The translations under genes were made by a program, and so were the position numbers. Shown here one piece after another: positions 12,303 to 22,327 of a stretch of DNA of 64,000 bases (position 1 is the first letter of the stretch; every line of letters begins with the position of its first letter). Under the pieces are notes generated by a model that had not been told where the DNA came from, did no database searches, and saw only the letters and a program-made list of their open reading frames with translations. This stretch comes from Polyodon spathula (Eukaryota > Chordata > Actinopteri > Acipenseriformes > Polyodontidae): the NCBI RefSeq assembly GCF_017654505.1, contig NC_054538.1, positions 65,788,524-65,852,523 of the forward strand, read 5' to 3'.

Positions 12303-12947
12303 CTTGCACATGAATAGATTTTGGTTTGGTGTGAATGTATTTTTATTTATGTATTTATTTATTATATAATAAAGCTCCACTGCATTCGCATTTTTGTTTG
12401 GCTCACTGGTTACAGATTGACACCTGTCTTTGTTTCTACATAGCCTACTCTTACACACACACACACATACTATTCAGAATTGAATCATGCCAGTTCACAG
12501 AAGTGTATTATAACAAAGTAATCTGCTTAATTTATACCGCATCTTTTAACACAGATTGATGCCTGTGTTAATATGTACTTTGTTTATGTTGATTCAGTTA
12601 CTAAGTTAATAAGTACGTCTCAAATACCGGCTTCGCCATTTAAAATTAATTGATTTACAGCTACATAGCGGTGTAGGTTGAAGCTACAGGTGACGATGCT
12701 AACAAAAGCCTTTTTTGGACCAAACTGTCAACAACAATCAGCGTGATATTGAACAAATAATTAACAAAATCCAAGTGTATGTTTTACCGCAGATTATTAA
12801 CATGACACAGTTTAGCTGTCACACTCTTAATGACCGTAGCCGTACAGTCTCTGCGCAACGTACCTGGTGGTGATACGGGCTGTATGCTGCTGCAAAATAC
12901 GGCTGCGGAGGACCATAAACCTGATACATAACATCCAAGCAACTCAT
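6904..12947 (-). CDS. vgll2: Vestigial-like family member 2 (four-exon gene, complete CDS)
   Basis: Spliced CDS on the minus strand: 12947-12864, 10961-10673, 8414-7920 and 6944-6904. It totals 909 nt, or 302 residues plus a stop; human VGLL2 is slightly longer. All three introns have GT donors and AG acceptors, and phases 0, 1 and 1 keep the frame. Seen: an N-terminus rich in Tyr and Pro (MSCLDVMYQVYGPP), a TDU domain at about residues 75-101 with the core VVDEHF, a His-rich stretch at about 188-197, and a C-terminus RRYSLCGGPLLS. Known of the family: the TDU motif binds TEAD transcription factors, and VGLL2 acts in the nucleus as a cofactor in skeletal muscle differentiation and in pharyngeal arch development. 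Identity rests on close agreement along the whole length, not only the TDU. I cannot tell whether this is a teleost a or b ohnologue or a single-copy gene. No frameshift or damage is visible. Confidence 0.95.
6945..7919 (-). other. VGLL2 intron 3
   Basis: This 975-bp intron carries one hairpin MITE at 7637-7798. No other feature is recognised. Confidence 0.85.
7637..7798. mobile_element. Short hairpin MITE in VGLL2 intron 3
   Basis: The ends TACACTGTAAAACCAAG and CTTGGTTTACAGTGTA are inverted copies, and the inner sequence (such as AATCTTATG against CATAAGATG) also folds back. The length is 162 bp. CACTGTAAA-type ends are common on hAT-like fish MITEs, so the superfamily is inferred. No clean target duplication is seen. 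Confidence 0.65.
7920..8414 (-). CDS. vgll2: VGLL2 exon 3 (Ser/Pro/His-rich region)
   Basis: The acceptor TTCTGTTCCAG ends at 8415. The split codon G|AT gives Asp, then GSFPMSQRSFPPSFWNS, matching the SFPMSQRSF block of VGLL2. Downstream are EPWHHAHHHHHPYSL (about residues 187-201) and HFDPRYSSLL. The exon ends after NVDA plus one base, with donor GTAAAT at 7919-7914. An open frame runs past the donor to 7855 but loses similarity there, so it is intronic read-through. Confidence 0.94.
8664..8715. repeat. (AAT)n microsatellite
   Basis: About 17 trinucleotide units in VGLL2 intron 2. Confidence 0.95.
9786..9854. repeat. TA-rich near-palindrome
   Basis: TA runs on both sides of a central TGATCA (9813-9818), with further TGATATA/TATATCA on either side, so either strand can fold on itself. 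Confidence 0.9.
10387..10460. repeat. (TA)n microsatellite
   Basis: About 37 TA units followed by a short CA run, in VGLL2 intron 2 about 210 bp from exon 2. Confidence 0.95.
10673..10961 (-). CDS. vgll2: VGLL2 exon 2 (TDU domain)
   Basis: The acceptor is TTGTTACAG, ending at 10962. The exon starts KLAFYSKMQEAQE, continuing directly from YHHQ of exon 1, and ends after WR plus one base, with donor GTGAGC at 10672-10667. It carries an acidic and Ser-rich linker (about residues 42-72) and the TDU domain (NSRCVLFTYFQGDISSVVDE followed by HFSRAL, residues 76-101). This is the part of the protein that contacts TEAD factors in the family, and it is the most conserved part here. Confidence 0.95.
11031..11036. 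promoter_or_regulatory. CAGCTG E-box in VGLL2 intron 1
   Basis: CAGCTG is the preferred core of myogenic bHLH factors. It lies 70 bp upstream of exon 2 on the sense strand, in the same intron as the MEF2-type site. A single E-box is weak evidence alone. Confidence 0.3.
11556..11565. promoter_or_regulatory. MEF2-type site in VGLL2 intron 1
   Basis: CTAAATATAG matches the MEF2 consensus YTAWWWWTAR exactly. It lies in intron 1, about 1.4 kb below the start codon. MEF2 is a known regulator of muscle genes, and VGLL2 is a muscle gene. A 10-bp match in AT-rich DNA can occur by chance. Confidence 0.4.
12241..12299. repeat. (AAT)n microsatellite
   Basis: About 19 uninterrupted units in VGLL2 intron 1. 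Confidence 0.95.
12864..12947 (-). CDS. vgll2: VGLL2 exon 1 coding part (residues 1-28)
   Basis: This exon encodes MSCLDVMYQVYGPPQPYFAA and eight more residues ending in YHHQ, then the donor GTACGT at 12863-12858. The start at 12947 was chosen because the family protein begins MSCLDVMYQVYG. A G sits at the -3 position. The exon ends on a whole codon (phase 0). It is too short to show up as an open frame on its own and was found by reading upstream of exon 2. Confidence 0.93.
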
Positions 12948-12970
12948 GACTGACTTTTATGGACTATCAT
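12944..12970 (-). other. Upstream ORF 2 overlapping the VGLL2 start (8 codons)
   Basis: ATG at 12970 opens MIVHKSQS, whose TGA stop (12946-12944) overlaps the VGLL2 ATG in an ATGA arrangement. Such an overlap can support termination-reinitiation or limit translation. The effect here is inference. Confidence 0.5.
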
Positions 12971-12995
12971 TCAACAAAGTAAAGTGATGCTTCAT
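12957..12995 (-). other. Upstream ORF 1 in VGLL2 5' UTR (12 codons)
   Basis: ATG at 12995 opens a 12-codon frame (MKHHFTLLNDSP) ending with TAA at 12957, ten bases before the VGLL2 start codon. It is seen in sequence. Translation is not shown. Confidence 0.5.
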
Positions 12996-13092
12996 TGGAG
13001 ATGGTAGACCCTTAATTCCCTGAAAATGCTGTGAGAAAAAAAAAAAAAAAAAAAAGTTGAAAAGTGTAGTTGATTCTTCTCCGAAATGCTCC

Positions 13093-13100
13093 CTATATAG
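13093..13100 (-). promoter_or_regulatory. Candidate TATA box of VGLL2
   Basis: CTATATAG reads as a TATA box on the minus strand, about 146-153 bp upstream of the start codon. A start site about 30 bp downstream (near 13065) would give a 5' UTR of roughly 118 nt without an intron. The UTR would include a T-run on the sense strand (13055-13036). Upstream lie a TGACGTC CRE-like site (13194-13200) and a CCAAT on the plus strand (13223-13227). Position and motif are seen; the start site is inferred. Confidence 0.55.
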
Positions 13101-13300
13101 CGAGCTCAGCTTTCTGCCCCGAGTCGGTCTCAGTGCAACAGGAGGTATACAGCAAACTAAACTGAAGACATTTTCCACTCACGCAAAGCGTATTGACGTC
13201 TCTGAGTTGGGTTTAACACCAGCCAATCTGAGGGCATGCTTCTTTATGCTAGGGATAGCACGAGCAGCTTCGTTGACAGCGCTGTATGTTGAAAGGTACT

Positions 13301-13879
13301 GATTTGGGTGTGTTAGGTCATTGTTATTGTTTGTTTACTGTAGGTATTAGAATAATTTAACCTGTTTAACAACAGGGATCTATCATCATTTTGAAAAGTC
13401 AACCAGTTTAGATCCGGAAACATGATGCCGGTTTTGTAAACTATAGGCATAGGTGTTTCAAGTTTATTGCAGGCGCACGCTACCGCCCTTTGTCTTCCAC
13501 ATGTATTAACTATTATTTTGTTTTGTTTTTGTTTATCGTAGATTAATTTTTAATGACTATGACTCACCATGTATGTTTAATTTTGTGGTTGGTTGGATTT
13601 CATGTAATAGTCATTTGCTGCACAGCGCAAAACCAGTTCGTCATCAACATATATCGTGACCCATCAAAAAATAATGAAGTGCCATGCCCATGTTATATGC
13701 TATTCATTTTTTTTTTTTTAAGTTAAAGACGTAGGCCCTGTTCTTACAGCATGAGGTACATGTTACAGGCGTGTGTAGGTTTGCTGTGTACAGTAGTTAC
13801 AAAGAACATATATCATCTCGCTTTCGTTGTCATGTTTAATCTACCAAGTTAAGCATTCGCCCTGTCTTGCGCCGTGCAT

Positions 13880-13953
<74 letters not shown>

Positions 13954-15157
13954 TTCATTTATCGAAAACCTTTTTTGACAAAATGATGGACAAATACTCT
14001 GCAGTACCTGTATGTATGCCATGTTTGGCAATTGTGGTGCATATTGTATATTCCCAAACTGCAAATTCAGTTAAAGACAAGATTCAAAATATGTACCTAA
14101 GTGTGGATGTTTTAAAAACTGCTAAAAAAAAATATGGATATTTGTTTCTCAATAAATAATGTCTTGTTTATTTTGTTGGTATTTCTCGCCTATAGTCTGT
14201 TTTGTAAACCTTCGATAAAGGATACATGTTTTACATTTAAGAGAAATCTATCTCCAGATAATTTGAGTTAAGAACATTTGAATCTTTATTTTTGCATAAT
14301 CCGAAAAACATTGTTAAGCTTTAGGAATTTATACTAATTGCATGGCCCGCACTACGGTTGCATAAGTCACGCTAGGGACATATGAATTGTAAGATAACAG
14401 ATACAGTAGCTGTAGTGATTTGGTGTGGTGACTAATTACATATGCAACTATAGGAAACCATATTCAAAGTACAATTGTGGTTTAATATAAAAAAAAGAGG
14501 TAAGCGTCTTACCCTGTATTAAGTCTGACAGTAAACAATAAAGTAGAAAGAAAAAAACATACTGCTCACATAATTATAATATTGTATCGTTTATTCTGGT
14601 TATATGCAGCAATTATTTCTAAACAGTATCTAGTTAACCATATTCATATGAAACACTTATATCGTAAGAAAAACGTATTTTTTGAAAAACAGCAGCATTT
14701 GTATGGCTAACGACTTTAAATGGTTCTGACGTCTGCTACTGTAAATGGATTTTCTAAAAACTGCTACATGTAAATTGATCCCATGATACAGAAACTGAGC
14801 TCTGCTTTCTCAAGCTCAACTGACCTGCTCTCGTTTCAGCTCTATTTATCCTCTAAAGTTAAATCAGATGTGAAAAACCAAACTAAACATCTTTAGTTTG
14901 TCTGGTTCAACATTAGGGGGCAACAAAAGAAAAATCCAACCAAACCAAATACAAACCATATAACAACAGGATTATGAAAAATAAACGTAAGCTTCATAAG
15001 TGAGAATAAAATTATTCATTTAAAATGTAAACGTCTGTGAGAGAAAATCTTAAAAGCCTAAATAAAATATTTGTCTGTAAATTTTTCTTTTATTTGAATT
15101 GTTATTATTGGTGTTACACTGTATGTATTTTCATTTAAACATGTATAGTATTGTAGT
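13301..15157. other. VGLL2 upstream region, no gene seen
   Basis: Mostly AT-rich intergenic sequence, with a (TA)n array at 13882-13951. Proximal promoter elements could lie in the first few hundred bases, but nothing beyond generic motifs is visible. Confidence 0.5.
13882..13951. repeat. (TA)n microsatellite
   Basis: About 35 TA units, roughly 0.8 kb upstream of the VGLL2 TATA box. Confidence 0.95.
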
Positions 15158-15320
15158 GTGAACGGGGAATGCAGCAGCAAAAGAGGCAGCTCTTATACAG
15201 CGCTATCATCGCTATGCTTTAGTGCGAGAGATCTCGGATTCGCGCCCGACCTCCGCCTGTGTGTGGATTGCCTTGCCTTGTGTGATCCACCTCCCTGCGT
15301 TAACCGAAAGCCCTACAGTA
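15158..15320 (+). mobile_element. tRNA-derived SINE-like fragment
   Basis: A GC-richer island with a tRNA-like layout: an A-box-like GGCAGCTCTTATACAGCGCT near 15185-15204 and a B-box-like GGATTCGCGCC at 15236-15246. A non-tRNA tail (CTCCGCCTGTGTGTGGATTG) follows. This is the usual plan of a SINE head. Whether it is a known family was not tested. Confidence 0.5.
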
Positions 15321-16879
15321 TGTATAGTTTAAAAAAATAAAATAATCCTATGTTCCTTTTACATATTAATTACTGTTTTTATTTAATTAAAATGTATATA
15401 ACTTTAAGTACCTTTCAAAATTTACATATTTTTACTTAATAGGAATCAACAAATAGCACAAAATAATAAAGGCAAATGGGCAACCGGTATAGGGCTAATT
15501 GTTCTAATGTTTTGAAAATACAAACCACTTTTTTTTTGTTCCAGTGAATTGAGTAAGTCAAACGTACTGCCTACAAATTAGTGCCAAAACCAATTCCAAA
15601 TATTAGACAAAATAAGGAACCTTACTATGTAGGCCATTGTTGTGTATAAAAATGTAACCGCTAAACTATTCAACAGCTAAAGTAACTGTGTAGTTTTCTT
15701 TGTTTACATTCCATCCTAGCTGAGTTTGTTTCCCAAGTACAAAATATTTAAAATGCTTTAAGATTGTATCATATAATCATGACATGCTTTCAAAGAATTA
15801 CTGGTACATCCTTGACCCCTGCACCTGGCACAGTTAATCCTGGTTGTTGGATAAGGCAAAATATGCCTCTGAAGTTTGTTGTTATATCACCTAGGTAAAC
15901 GCTTTCAGAGCTGTTACAAATACAGTAAAACACACTTGAAGTACAATGTAACTTTTAAGTAGGCTAGGTGTTGAAAAAATGGTTTTAAAATTGTTTCTTT
16001 GTTCAAGCATGAAATCGATAAGATGTTATTGTAAAGTAACAAATACCAGTACCAGTATAGTAAAAAAAATGAAAGTGACACAAATACTTGGCCAAACATA
16101 TCAGTAATAAGAGGCTTAATCAGTTTCATTTTGCTATAGCCCAGCCCCCACCCCCCTGCACAGACAAAATAATCATTGCAGAGAATATCGACCCCGGTCT
16201 TAACAAATGGCGTTCCTGCCAAATCCATGACCTTAGAATTCCAAGACCAAAGGTCAGACTCCTAGCAGACTCTGAAGGGTCAAGCTGATCAACTTATGTT
16301 TGTAGTCACTATTCCAAAGTGCTACCAAAAAGCAACACTGCTATAAAACAAACACCCCATGGCTACTAGAATTTGTGTGGCCATTGCAGTTCAAAAGGCT
16401 AGGAATGAGAGCCATAAACTAACCACCTACAGAGAGAGCTCATTTGGCTGTTCGGGAGTGACTTGCCCTGAATCTAATCCTTCTTACCAGAATCTTACTA
16501 ATGATAAGTAGAGGTGTGCTTTAGGAGTCGTAATAATTTAATATGTAGGTCAGTAGACTAAACTAGTTCCATTAGTACTCAAATAATAATAAAAAGTTAC
16601 TTTACACTATATATGACTTAAAATCCACTTAAAAGTCACTTACATGATTTGACCTTGAAAGCTACATGTTATGTTATCTTGATATTTTGTTGTACATTTT
16701 AGCCTTCAATTTCAACACAATGTGCATTAAACATATAAAACTATCCACCAATTGTAACACATTAACCTGTGCCATGATGCTACCTGATTGCTATAGTTAT
16801 ATCTGTAAATATGACTAACACAAAGTTGCCATTTAAATGATGAAATAATATACATACTGAGAAATGTACAGCTTGCTTT
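15321..16879. other. Intergenic, nothing recognised
   Basis: AT-rich sequence with only short chance ORFs. Confidence 0.5.
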
Positions 16880-17440
16880 TATAACAATCTTCTTGTTTTA
16901 TAACATGCTTCTTTAATACCATGCTTCTTTTGTATCATTCTTCTTTTATAACACGATTCTTTTATACCATGCTTCTTCTTTTATAACACGCTTCTTCTTT
17001 TATAACACGCTTCATCTTTTATAACATGCTTCTTCTTTTATAACATGCTTCTTCTTTTATACCATTCTTCTTTTATAACACGCTTCTTCTTTTATAACAC
17101 GCTTCATCTTTTATAACACGCTTCTTCTTTTATACCATTCTTCTTTTATAACATGTTGCACCTTTAATACCATGCTTCTTCTTTTAGAACATGCTTCTTC
17201 TTTTATAACATGCTTCTTCTTTTATAACATGCTTTTTATAACATGTTTCTTCCTTTATAACATGCTTCTTCTTTAATACCATGCTTCTTCTTTTAGAACA
17301 TGCTTCTTCTTTTATAACATGCTTCTTCTTTTATAACATGCTTTTTATAACATGTTTCTTCCTTTATAACATGCTTCTTCTTTAATACCATGCTTCTTCT
17401 TTTAGACCACGCTTCTTCTTTTATAACATACTTCTTTGGT
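16880..17440 (+). repeat. 19-bp minisatellite with 109-bp higher-order unit
   Basis: Many imperfect copies of a unit close to TTCTTCTTTTATAACATGC (19 bp) in tandem, including variants ATACCATGC and ATAACACGC. From 17166 a compound unit of 109 bp repeats: TTTAATACCATG recurs at 17166, 17275 and 17384, so groups of about six units were duplicated together. There is no conserved spacer and no coding role. Confidence 0.9.
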
Positions 17441-19557
17441 TTTGCTGACAATACACTGCTGTGCGCCAGATAAAGCTGCTACTTAGTAAAATAAAAGCAC
17501 TCATCAAGCTAAGACGATATTTGTCTAAGACAGGCAACTAGAATGGAAGAGAAGCTTCTAAACTCATACTCAAACCACGAACAAAAAACTCTTGAGTAAT
17601 GATAACAATAATAACCAAACCATGCAAATATACTCTTAAATAGTTTCATTTTACTGCTCTAACTACATATATGAATATAAAATAACCATAGATACTTCTC
17701 AATTTGTTACAATAGATAGAAGTTTGAGAACTACTGCACCATATTGAGACCCTCTGCTCTACATTGAGAAGCGTGCTTGACTAAGCATGAAAAGAAAGCA
17801 GGGCTGTTCGCTGCTTTCTATGTTAGTGGGTTGCTGGAAGCTGACACTGTCTTTGTTTTTGTGACAGTTGGAAGCTAATTCATGGGAGGACATTATCCAG
17901 TCAAACTGGTCAACTCGTGAAGTTTGCTCTTTAACAGGTAATGTTACATGTCAATAAGCTTCCAAATTAGGTGTGAACCAGTTTGAGTGCTGAAAGATGC
18001 CAGTATATACAGAACCAGTTGTTTGAGAATGAATAGTACACAAACAAAGCATATGTACTTTTAATTTATTTTTTGCATCAATAAAAATTTTTTTGTTTTC
18101 TGTTTGACTAAGTGAGATTTTCACATGGGCACAAATGCATGTTAATAAATTCAGGATTATTGCTACAATAGAGGCTTCCATCTTTACCCTCTTTTTTATT
18201 TTCCCTTGCTTATACAAGGTATCTCTTACTCATGCTTTCTTCTGTTTGGGTATATGTGTTGTCCAGTCCTACCTGTTCTTATGCAAATAAGTTAATCAAG
18301 AGTTTTACTGTTACGTGAATTAGTCCAGATAAAGTATGGACTATCATTGTTTTATTTTACTGCATCACCTAGAATGCAGAAGTCTACCATATAGTAGTAC
18401 AATTTGTCATTAAGTACATGGAAAACTACAAAGACGTTGTAATTCAATGTGCTAATGTAACATTATTCAGCAGGTTTCATTCGAGTTTATGAATCAAAAT
18501 TAGTTAATTATATAGGGTGTTGCAAAACCATTAGTAGATAGTTACAGTACTGTTGGCTAATTTACCATTTTTGGACTGCACTGAGCATAGTGTTATAGGC
18601 AAAAAACAGTTTTTGATAACACTAGTTGCTGTGTTGCTGTTTTAATGTGGTTATAAACAGCTTTTACGGTACTGTTATACATTGAAAAGTCTATTTGACA
18701 GTTTCCCACAGATGCCAATTAGGATGTTAGAACAGGAAAGATACCCACTAATCAAAACAGTTTTAGTTAAAAAGTAAACAAAGATTTAACTAAAAGATCC
18801 CTCTTTTCCCCCAGTGTATTTATTAAAAGTGTAGTCCTTCCACACCTGCTGAAAGATAATATTACCAGTTGCAGTACCTCTCTATTTCTGCTCCAACAGT
18901 TCCGAAACAATGAGGGTTTTTAGACATTGTAACTTGACATGGATTCCATTTCTACATAAACAGCTTTAAGTCAAGAAATCTCAGCGTTAGCACCCAACTA
19001 ATAGCAACCAACCCACTAAAAACAACAGCACCTTCAAAAGACCTAATGGAGAAGAAAATAATCTTGAAAGAAGGAAGCATCTCCTGGATTCTTTTTCTAG
19101 TGACAGGATTTTAAACAGTGCCTACTTCCCCAGGTCTTCCATTTAAAATAAGTAGGTCTGACAGCTTTGTGTCATCAACAGATCAAAAGGACCCTTGCCC
19201 TTAGCTTTCCATTTACAGTTAATCTACCTTTACAGAGCTGTACTGTGAGTTGTAGAGAGAGGATGAAAGGCGTGCTGAACAAAGGCATAGTCAAGGCAAG
19301 TTTAAAACAAGCCAAGAATGCAAACACGTACTTTGTTAAAGGGAAACTAAATATTTAATGCAAAAATATAAAAGGATCTGTGGTGGGGTGGGGTATGTGC
19401 AGTGAAGATACACAGAGTCCTGAATTCAGTGAATAACAATAATCATTTTACTTGTGATTCATACACACACGTATATACAAATAACACAGTGCTGTTTCCA
19501 ATTCCCACCTCGTCTCTCGCTGTCTTTTCTTGCCTAAATATTTTGCCTCCTTTTTTG
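17441..19557. other. Intergenic, one unclassified repeat
   Basis: No gene is recognised. The second copy of the repeat seen at 2041-2135 lies at 18440-18535. A 63-residue ORF at 19167 shows no family features. Confidence 0.5.
18440..18535 (+). repeat. Unclassified repeat, copy 2
   Basis: Same-orientation match to 2041-2135, sharing GTAACATTATTC, GCAGGTTTCATTCGA, TTTATGAA and TATAGGGTG. No flanking structure could be seen. Confidence 0.5.
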
Positions 19558-20600
19558 TTAGCTGTCTGCCCCACCATCCTGATCGTCATCATGTCTGCTG
19601 CCATCCTCTGCAGGTATTGCTGCCAAGATGAACTTTAGATGATACCCCCTGTGAGGCTGTAGTAGTTTGTCCATGAGGCACTGGAACGTTGCCCTTGCCC
19701 CATGCAAGCCAAAAGGCATATTGCAAAACTGGAAAAGCTCCTGAGACATTGAGGACGCTGATTTCTCACGTGAACTGGACATCCAGTTTTGGGCACTCTG
19801 TTCCCTTTACACAGCAGCCTCACAGGTCAGGAGGTATATTTATCACCAAGAATCATTCTGTCTCTGTCAGAGGATGGTAGACTGATGTTCTGATAAAACA
19901 TATTTTCAGAGACCCGCAAATTGCTGAATGCATTGAGACATAAATGCTGTCGCCTGGTCAGTCAGGATCTCCCTAGGTATACCTACAGGGGGAAACAATT
20001 TCACCAGTTCATTTGCCACTGATTGTGCACTGATGCTGCTCATCGTCACAGCTTTAGGGTATCGAGTCCTCTAAAATTATCTGATACCCTGAGTCTGTAC
20101 TATCCAAGGGGCCAATGATATCCACCCCAATCCAATCAAATGGGGAAGAACCGAGTGGCAAACGAACTCGGGATACATGCCTAACCCCTTTAGTGGCCAT
20201 TAATTGACACTTCGAACAGGATGCCACATATTTCCGCAGATCGTTGTAGATTCCCGGATAATAAAATCTGGCCAGGACTCTACTCCGTCTTTTCGTGCCC
20301 AAGGTGCTCCATAAATGGGCTATCATGGGCAAGCCTGAGCACCTCAGTAACAAATAGACCGGGGAACTAACAGTTGCTGCACCATCTGTCCTGTGCCCAA
20401 GACTTGAGACACCCTATACAAATGTGGCACGACACTTTGTTAACCATAACAAAGGAACAGATCACTTTGCTACGTCTCAGTTTGTACCGTCAATTATGAC
20501 CCCTTGATTAACAAGTGCAACTGCAGCTCCAATCCTCAGCTGCCACATTGTTTCCCTTCCGGGTCGATGATTTAGTGTACCTTAGCTCTGTCCCTTTCTA
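19558..20600 (-). mobile_element. Ty3/gypsy-like retrotransposon pol remnant, rearranged
   Basis: Minus-strand pieces of a gypsy-type pol. Integrase: the zinc-binding part with YYPGIYNDLRKYVASCSKCQ near 20240, the core start DWIGVDIIGPL near 20130, and the later core (VGIPREILTDQATAFMSQ) near 19930-19990. Reverse transcriptase: FCNMPFGLHGARATFQCLMD near 19680-19740. On the minus strand the integrase comes before the RT, the reverse of the normal gypsy order, and stops break the frames. It cannot be functional. Confidence 0.75.
19770..19875 (+). repeat. Internal repeat A of gypsy-like region
   Basis: Matches 20620-20740 in direct orientation. Both share CATCCAGT, CTCTGTTCCCTTTA.ACAGC, ATCACCAAGAAT and TGTCTCTGTCA. 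It sits at the join between the integrase and RT pieces. Confidence 0.6.
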
Positions 20601-20619
20601 GATGGCCGACTTACGGGAA

Positions 20620-20740
20620 TGAATTGCCTGGCCATCCAGTCTGGGGAACTCTGTTCCCTTTATACAGCGTTCTTACATGTTTGGAGGGAGATTGATCACC
20701 AAGAATTAATTTGTCTCTGTCACATTGAGCTAAAAGCATA
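20620..20740 (+). repeat. Internal repeat B of gypsy-like region
   Basis: Direct, diverged copy of 19770-19875, on the other side of the integrase remnant. Confidence 0.6.
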
Positions 20741-21805
20741 TACACTGGTATGCAGATAATGGAAAGGTATGCACCTGCACAGTATACAATCTGATATATT
20801 ATAAATAAGGACATTGTTACCGGGGGTTCAGACAGTCCAGTAGGCCTCAATTACATCCTGGCATCTTGTTATATTTCTAGTTTCCTGATTTCAGTGTGCC
20901 AATTGGCTTTGTTATCAACATTGATATACTTTCTAATCAAGCACAATTCTTCTGATCCGACAGAATTTCTTTTTATATCTCTCTTTCTGCATTGGCCAAA
21001 CTATACTGTATATATCTTCCATAACTTTTAACAGCTCAGAAGCTTAATCAAATTCTAAGGTAAAAATGTGACTTCATATTTCAAAAAGGAATAAAATATT
21101 AATTTTTATATTTGAAAATAATCACTTTAAAAAGGAATTTAACCTTAAATAGTTAAGTAATATATTGTGCATGCTGTTGCCAGCTGGCTGTGTTAAACCA
21201 AACTGTTTTGTGCATGTGTCTGTTGAGTGATCATTTTCAGTCAATGTAAGCCATGTATGAGATACAAACATTTTAATTGTTGGAAGCATAACAAAAGGGA
21301 AAAAACAAACAAATCTAATTACCAAATTAACAATCAATTGAATCTCATTATTGTACAAGTATCAATTAGGAAGAAATGTTTTAAGTGGCATAAAAAACTC
21401 AAAGTGTTGAATCGGTAAGAAAACAATCCACAGAGTCTTGTGCCTAGTGATGTGACATATCACACATGTCCACAGCAACTGTTTGGAATTGGGATGTTCC
21501 CACTCAGAAGTTGAACACAGAGCATGTCTGTTTCTGGAAGGCTTTGCTGCTGTCACCTGTCTCAGCCACGCAGACCAAAGCGCATGAAAAAAAAAAACCA
21601 TTATACGGCAAGGAAACTTCTAGATGTTTCACCACGGAATATAGTGACACAAGGGAAACATTTCTACTAGAACCACAGCCTAATTCTTCTGAAACAAAAC
21701 CCTGCAACTTTGCATTGATGGGAAATGATTATGAATGAGTGAAACAAAAAAAAGTAAGTCTATCCCATTAGCGCAAAAAAAGACTCTTCATAAGATACAT
21801 AATGT
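20741..21805. other. Intergenic, nothing recognised
   Basis: AT-rich sequence. Overlapping short ORFs near 21362-21738 on both strands show no protein family. Confidence 0.5.
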
Positions 21806-21809
21806 TTAA

Positions 21810-22257
21810 AGGGTACATAAGGACCTTTTTATTTTATTGCGGTACATGTTCCCATGTGTTGCTACAACTGTTTACATAAGGTGTGTGTATTATTTTTATT
21901 TTATTTTTTTTTTACATTTTTACTGTTAAATTGCATTCCTCGCCTTAGGATGGCTTCCCATGTACCCGTATGGACCTCTCAGAACTACATTTCCCATCAT
22001 CCTCCTGCTCACTGGTAAATCCATCTCAGTTACATATATGAGTAGGAGGATAATGGGAAATGTAGTTCTGAGAGGTCCGTGCTGGTTCATAGGAAGCCAT
22101 CTTGAGGCAGGGAATGCAACTTAAAAGTTTTAAAAAGTGGTCAAAATGTAAAAACAAAAAACAAAAAATTTAAACAATACACACACCTTATGTAAATAGT
22201 TGTAGCAACACACAGGATCATGTAACACAATAAAATAAAAAGGTCCTTATTTACCTT
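21810..22257. mobile_element. Long hairpin MITE flanked by TTAA, piggyBac-like
   Basis: Almost the whole 448 bp is one inverted repeat. Left-arm blocks GGACCTTTTTATTTTATTG, TTACATAAGGTGTGTGTATT and GACCTCTCAGAACTACATTT reappear reversed in the right arm. The centre is near 22030. TTAA stands at both borders (21806-21809 and 22258-22261), and the ends read ARGGTAMATAAGG. A TTAA duplication is the hallmark of piggyBac elements, so that superfamily is inferred. It has no coding capacity. Confidence 0.8.
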
Positions 22258-22327
22258 TTAAATTATAGAGCTGATGACCTTTTATAAACAAGTTTAATCT
22301 GCTAATCAGGGTTGGCTTTGACACAGA

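Larger units (their letters stand above)
10962..12863 (-). other. VGLL2 intron 1
   Basis: This 1.9-kb intron is AT-rich. It holds an (AAT)n microsatellite at 12241-12299, poly-T runs near 11900 and 12100, and the MEF2-type and E-box sites. The part from 11100 to 11760 is less repetitive and carries more CpG than its surroundings. Confidence 0.85.

Noticed and set aside
14700..14930. Possible distal promoter or exon upstream of VGLL2
   Set aside because: Contains polypyrimidine and AG-like segments, but no open exon or clear motif cluster could be supported.
16880..17440. CRISPR-like spacing of repeats
   Set aside because: Repeats are contiguous and degenerate, without unique spacers, in a vertebrate-type genome. 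It is a minisatellite.
21362..21738. Overlapping ORFs on both strands
   Set aside because: All are shorter than 95 codons, mutually overlapping and without motifs.
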